Positions 60,364 through 64,000 of a DNA stretch of 64,000 nucleotides are shown one piece after another. The position numbers and the translations under genes are program-made. The number at the start of each line of letters is the position of its first letter. The stretch's first letter is position 1. The notes beneath the pieces are model-generated. The model made no database searches, was not told the DNA's origin, and saw nothing but the letters and a program-made list of their open reading frames with translations. This DNA comes from UBA5734 sp964528645 (GTDB taxonomy: Bacteria; Bacillota; Clostridia; Saccharofermentanales; UBA5734), in assembly GCA_964528645.1 (NCBI GenBank), contig CAZGSR010000001.1, positions 1 to 64,000 on the forward strand, written 5' to 3'.

Positions 60364-61689
60364 TCACGACATTGCCAGCAGTGCCAGGATGTTGTCTCGA
60401 GCGGTCATGGTGACCACCCCCTGGCTGTCCTGGCGGAAAACGGCATCCAGAACCGAACTGGTCGGACTGGTGGCCCGATGCCAGCTGAGGCGTTCCACAG
60501 CTTGCCGGTAGAGCGGTTCATGCCCGGCGATGCGGGCGATCCTGGCGGTCAAGGCCAGGCCGGCCAGGGATTCCTCGGCTGTGCTGGGCTGCCCTTGGGT
60601 GATGTGATAGGTCGTATACAGGACATTGTCGTTCAGCAGATGTTCCAGGAGCCAGCTCAGGGTTCGTGGGTCGAGCTGGCCGATTTCAGCCAGATGCAGC
60701 GCACAGGCCAGGGACTCCTGCAGGTCGATCACAGGCGTGGGGCGGATGAACCGGACATAGCCTTGCTGGCTGGTCGCAAAGCCATACGCATACAATGGCA
60801 GCGCTTCACTGATCAGGCCTTCCTGGACCAGAGATACGGCTTCAGCATAGCGACTGTCCAGAGCCGGATCCAGTTCGGCCAGCGCCTTTAATGCGATCAG
60901 GTCGAGGGCAGCCAGACGGATCACTGGATCACCGGCATAGCTTGCCGCTTCTTGTTCTGTTGCGGGATCCGGCCGCGGTGTCGGTGTGGCAGCTGGGTCT
61001 TGTGTCGGAGCGGATGTCGGAATGGCAACCAGCCGATCTGGTGTCAAACCCGTGCCGATGACCTGGGTCAGGACACCAGCCAGACCGGTCTCCTCCTGGT
61101 TGAGCGAATCACTGGGCCACTTGGCATACGCTAAAGCCAGGACTCTCAGATAGAGCAGCGAATCCGGCCATGACTCAGAATCATCCGCAGCAGGTTCGAG
61201 TCGGGCGTCCGAGTCCAGGCGGGTCATCATCTCCATCGAATCATCCCCGACTTTGTTTCGCACGGGATAGACCAGGCCTCGCGGACTCAGGAAATACGTC
61301 CGGAACTGCTTGTTCCATTGGTCAAAGGAAGTTTTTCTTCCTTGTTCGGCCAGCCAGAATCCATAGAGCAGCTGGTCCTGGGCAATCCATTCACCCGACC
61401 ACTGGGCCGGGAGGCCGAGCTCAGTGTTAGCCTGTTGATACCACGATACGAAACCCACATCGGTCATTAAGATGTTCTGCAGACGGACTTCGATCTTTTT
61501 GACCTCTTCTGGCTGGATGGTTGCGGCAAACGAAGCTGCAGCCTGCGATCCAGGTACGGTGAAGGGCCGGCTTGGTGGCGCAGATAACCGAAACCACACC
61601 AGCGTTCCTGCTGCGGCCAGCAGCAGGAACAACACGATGAACAGCCATTTGGCTTTTCCGGGGTGATTGCTTGATCCGATCGTTGCCAT
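60364..61689 (-). CDS. Membrane-anchored protein, possibly family 8 glycosidase-like
   Basis: A 441-residue protein with one N-terminal helix (about 14-34, KWLFIVLFLLLAAAGTLVWF) and an exported helical domain. Segments such as WSGEWIAQDQLLYGFWLAEQGRKTSFDQWNKQF and LSPRGLVYPVRNK, together with repeated helix pairs (LLYLRVLALAYAKWP; LDLIALKALAELDPAL), suggest an (alpha/alpha)6 barrel like GH8 enzymes; a Thr/Pro-rich loop splits the domain. Catalytic residues are not certain. The start is leaderless-like, eight bases after an extended -10 element. Divergent from tmcAL. Confidence 0.55.
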   Translation of the reverse strand: MATIGSSNHPGKAKWLFIVLFLLLAAAGTLVWFRLSAPPSRPFTVPGSQAAASFAATIQPEEVKKIEVRLQNILMTDVGFVSWYQQANTELGLPAQWSGEWIAQDQLLYGFWLAEQGRKTSFDQWNKQFRTYFLSPRGLVYPVRNKVGDDSMEMMTRLDSDARLEPAADDSESWPDSLLYLRVLALAYAKWPSDSLNQEETGLAGVLTQVIGTGLTPDRLVAIPTSAPTQDPAATPTPRPDPATEQEAASYAGDPVIRLAALDLIALKALAELDPALDSRYAEAVSLVQEGLISEALPLYAYGFATSQQGYVRFIRPTPVIDLQESLACALHLAEIGQLDPRTLSWLLEHLLNDNVLYTTYHITQGQPSTAEESLAGLALTARIARIAGHEPLYRQAVERLSWHRATSPTSSVLDAVFRQDSQGVVTMTARDNILALLAMS

Positions 61690-61697
61690 ATGCCGCC

Positions 61698-61730
61698 ATC
61701 ATAGCAGAATCGCTCCGCCACTGCTATAAT
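61698..61730. promoter_or_regulatory. Overlapping divergent extended -10 promoters
   Basis: Plus strand TGCTATAAT (61722-61730) and minus strand TGCTATGAT (61706-61698) form an inverted pair 15 bases apart. Each is a TGn-type extended -10 with 8-9 bases to the ATG of its gene (61740 plus, 61689 minus), leaving almost no 5' leader. Each -35 position would overlap the other's -10, so the two are probably mutually exclusive. Confidence 0.65.
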
Positions 61731-61739
61731 CGTCCACAT

Positions 61740-63011
61740 ATGAAAACAGCTGGAATCATCGTTGAATACAATCCCTTGCACAATGGCCATGCCTGGCAGC
61801 TGCAAAAGGTCAAAGAGACCTTGGGCAAAGACACTGCTATTGTCGTTGTCATGAGTGGGCCCTTCACACAGAGGGGTGAACCAGCCGTGCTCGACAAGTG
61901 GACACGTGCCCGTATGGCCCTGGCCTGCGGTGCGAGCCTGGTCCTGGAGTTGCCTGTGCCTTATGCCACGGCCAGCGCCGAGCGTTTTGCCTTTGGTGGC
62001 GTCCAAGTCCTGGCAGCCACCGGCATTACGAAGACCCTTGTTTTTGGCAGCGAACATGGTGCCTTGCCTGACCTGATGGACCTGGCCAGTCTCCTGGCCG
62101 ATGAAACACCGGCTTTTAAAACCGCCCTGCAAGGCTACCTTGAGACAGGCCTGTCTTTTGCCGCAGCACGGCAACTGGCCGTTGCCGCCCAGCTGGGTGA
62201 CAACCAGAAGGCAGCCCTGCTCAAAAGCTCCAATAACATTCTGGGTATTGAATATCTGAAAGCCATCTTGCGCCTGCCAGCGAAAAAGCGCCTCGAGCCA
62301 ATAACCTTCCAGCGCCAGGGTCAGGGGTATCTGGATCCCTCCCCTGCGTCACACTTTGCCAGTGCCACGGCCATCCGGCAGGTGATTGCCAGCGGCAGGG
62401 ACAATCCAGCGTTTTTGCTCCAGCACTTGGCTCATGCCATGCCGCCCGAGGCACTGGGCATCCTGCTGGAGGCAGTTGCCCAACATACAGGCCTGGTCTT
62501 GCACGAAGATCTGGCGGTTCCACTCCTGGCTTTGCTCCGGACACGGAAACCCGAGGACCTATACCCTTATCCGGGCATGGGCGAGGGCCTTGCCCAGCGC
62601 CTGCACGAATTCGCCCGCCGGCCAGAAGGTCAAGACAATGGGGAAAACCGTCTCAGCCAGCTGGTCGAATCTGCCATGAGCCGGCGCCTGCCGCGAACCC
62701 GAGTCCAGCGCGCATTGCTGAATCTGCTTTTGAACCTGACAGCCTCTGATCTCGAGCAATTCGACGCCGCAGGTGGTCCCGCCTACATCCGGGTCCTGGG
62801 TTTTGACAAGAGTGGCCGCTACTTGTTGAAACTGATGCGCCAGAAGGCCAGTTTGCCGCTCATCACCCGCGGTTCGGATTTCCACGAGCACTTGAATGAC
62901 CTCAATCTGCAGCGCCAGGCTCAGTTTGACCTGGCCGGCACCGACCTCTGGTCGATCCTGGCCGGATCGAGTTCCGGTGCCGATTTTGACAGGCCTGTTG
63001 TCATTCGCTAA
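61740..63011 (+). CDS. tmcAL: tRNA(Met) cytidine acetate ligase TmcAL
   Basis: A 423-residue cytoplasmic enzyme (YlbM family) that activates acetate with ATP and acetylates C34 of elongator tRNA-Met. The N-terminal nucleotidyltransferase site is clear: GIIVEYNPLHNGHAWQLQ (HxGH-type), VVMSGPFTQRGEPAVLDKWTRARMAL and LVFGSEHG. SSNNILGIEYLKAIL and the C-terminal RVLGFDKSGRYLLKLM are also typical. No ribosome binding site precedes the ATG; the -10 element lies nine bases upstream, so the mRNA is probably leaderless. The window also holds the acetate-forming genes pta and ackA. Confidence 0.93.
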   Translation: MKTAGIIVEYNPLHNGHAWQLQKVKETLGKDTAIVVVMSGPFTQRGEPAVLDKWTRARMALACGASLVLELPVPYATASAERFAFGGVQVLAATGITKTLVFGSEHGALPDLMDLASLLADETPAFKTALQGYLETGLSFAAARQLAVAAQLGDNQKAALLKSSNNILGIEYLKAILRLPAKKRLEPITFQRQGQGYLDPSPASHFASATAIRQVIASGRDNPAFLLQHLAHAMPPEALGILLEAVAQHTGLVLHEDLAVPLLALLRTRKPEDLYPYPGMGEGLAQRLHEFARRPEGQDNGENRLSQLVESAMSRRLPRTRVQRALLNLLLNLTASDLEQFDAAGGPAYIRVLGFDKSGRYLLKLMRQKASLPLITRGSDFHEHLNDLNLQRQAQFDLAGTDLWSILAGSSSGADFDRPVVIR

Positions 63012-63085
63012 AATCCACACGTGCCCACGATTTGAAACAGGGCTAAAATCAATTTATCGTCACATCAGAAAGTGAGTGTTGCCCC

Positions 63086-64000
63086 ATGTCAAACCAGAAC
63101 GTTTATGATCTGCTCAAAGACCGCGGCTACCTGGCCCAGGTCACACACGAGACGGAAGTCCGCGAATTGCTGGGCAAGCCGGGGGTGACATTCTATATCG
63201 GCTTTGATCCGACCGCAGATAGCCTCCATGTCGGCCATTTCGTCCAGATGATGGTCATGGCCCATATGCAGAAAGCCGGTCATCGTCCGATTGCCCTGAT
63301 CGGGGGTGGAACGGCCATGATCGGTGATCCATCCGGGCGCTCGGATTTGCGTCAGATCATGACAACAGAAACCATCCAGCATAATGGGGACCGTTTCAAA
63401 GAGCAGATGAAGATCCTGATTGATTTTTCTGATGGCAAGGCCCTGATGATCAACAACGCTGATTGGCTGTTGAAGCTCAATTATGTCGATTTCCTGCGTG
63501 ACATCGGACCCCATTTTTCGGTCAACCGCATGCTGACAGCAGAATGCTACAAGAACCGCATGGAACAGGGCCTGACGTTCCTTGAATTTAACTACATGCT
63601 GATGCAGTCTTATGATTTCCTGGTCCTGTATCGCCAGCACCAGTGCCAGATGCAACTGGGTGGGGACGACCAGTGGTCCAACATCCTCGGCGGTGTCGAC
63701 CTGATCCGCCGGAAAGACCAGGGCGCGGCTTTTGGCATGACTTTCCGTCTCCTGACCACCAGTGCCGGTACCAAGATGGGCAAGACAGCCAAGGGCGCGG
63801 TCTGGCTCGACCCTGTCAAGACCAGCCCATTCGAATTCTACCAGTACTGGCGCAATATCGATGACGCCGATGTCATGAATTGTCTCAAGCTCCTGACCTT
63901 CCTGCCACTCGATGAGATTGCCGAGTATGCCCGGCTCCAGGATGCCGCGATCAACGAAGCCAAGAAACGGCTTGCCCTGGAAGTGACCACCATCGTCCAT
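63086..64000 (+). CDS. tyrS: Tyrosyl-tRNA synthetase, truncated by window end
   Basis: The first 305 codons of a class I synthetase. GFDPTADSLHVGHFVQMM contains the HIGH-type motif (HVGH), followed by LIGGGTAMIGDPSGRS, FTFLEFNYMLMQ-type FLEFNYMLMQSYDF, QLGGDDQWSNILGGVDLIRR for tyrosine binding and TTSAGTKMGKT as the KMSKS loop. The C-terminal S4 domain lies beyond 64000. It follows tmcAL by 74 bases with no terminator between and no T-box leader, which is unusual for tyrS in Bacillota. A long antisense frame here is not a gene. Confidence 0.96.
   Translation, partial: MSNQNVYDLLKDRGYLAQVTHETEVRELLGKPGVTFYIGFDPTADSLHVGHFVQMMVMAHMQKAGHRPIALIGGGTAMIGDPSGRSDLRQIMTTETIQHNGDRFKEQMKILIDFSDGKALMINNADWLLKLNYVDFLRDIGPHFSVNRMLTAECYKNRMEQGLTFLEFNYMLMQSYDFLVLYRQHQCQMQLGGDDQWSNILGGVDLIRRKDQGAAFGMTFRLLTTSAGTKMGKTAKGAVWLDPVKTSPFEFYQYWRNIDDADVMNCLKLLTFLPLDEIAEYARLQDAAINEAKKRLALEVTTIVH

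Noticed and set aside
63012..63085. T-box riboswitch before tyrS
   Set aside because: Only 74 bases separate tmcAL and tyrS, too short for a T-box leader, and no specifier hairpin is visible.
63089..64000. Minus-strand frame at the right edge
   Set aside because: Antisense to tyrS, whose HIGH and KMSKS motifs are on the plus strand.

Overview
The window reads as a chromosome segment of an anaerobic Bacillota (Clostridia-like) bacterium of moderate GC. Supporting signs are the gene neighbourhoods DUF512 radical-SAM/der, yceD/rpmF, murI/ddl, U32 peptidase/mltG and pta/ackA, a TmcAL (YlbM-type) enzyme, lipobox lipoproteins, strong AGGAGG ribosome binding sites and frequent ATGA start/stop overlaps. 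No 16S rRNA, tRNA, CRISPR array or phage was recognised, so rank below class is not claimed.

Layout. 0-3.5 kb: rimP, a small P-loop ATPase, mscL, ilvN and ilvC. 3.5-6.8 kb: a zinc uptake operon (znuA-znuC-znuB) divergent from a Fur/Zur regulator, with a near-palindromic operator between two sigma-A type promoters. 6.8-11.8 kb: two pairs of Gfo/Idh/MocA oxidoreductase plus TIM-barrel isomerase under a divergent AraC regulator, probably a keto-sugar or glycoside pathway. 11.9-33.6 kb is the accessory part: zinc-ribbon proteins, a decayed multi-copy repeat patch, an Fbp-type ABC transporter, two large paralogous membrane proteins with different C-terminal effector-like domains (one resembling ExoY/edema-factor nucleotidyl cyclases), two propeller proteins, a broken GGDEF-hemerythrin gene, an SBP-GGDEF-EAL sensor, a glycosyltransferase and a secreted subtilase. 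33.7-64 kb is mostly housekeeping: glycogen phosphorylase, prepilin peptidase/CPBP/AI-2E cluster, cell-wall and GTPase genes, an Mrp/Mbh-type Na+/H+ antiporter operon behind proS, the acetate pathway, tmcAL and a truncated tyrS.

The most interesting material is the 17.5-30 kb block. The two membrane proteins at 19582-22149 and 27332-29887 share an N-terminal multi-helix module (motifs KQFF, SDLQRLFR, ADDxGWxExG) but end in unrelated C-terminal domains, which is polymorphic-toxin architecture. Their downstream partners (an unknown 282-residue protein plus a zinc-ribbon protein in one case, a propeller protein in the other) are candidates for immunity or accessory roles. Nearby repeats, a large perfect inverted repeat and a pseudogene mark the block as a rearranging region.

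Transcription signals are unusually readable: near-consensus promoters for znuACB, glgP, yceD-rpmF and pta-ackA, several hairpin terminators shared by convergent genes, and an overlapping divergent promoter pair at 61.7 kb that appears to make leaderless mRNAs.
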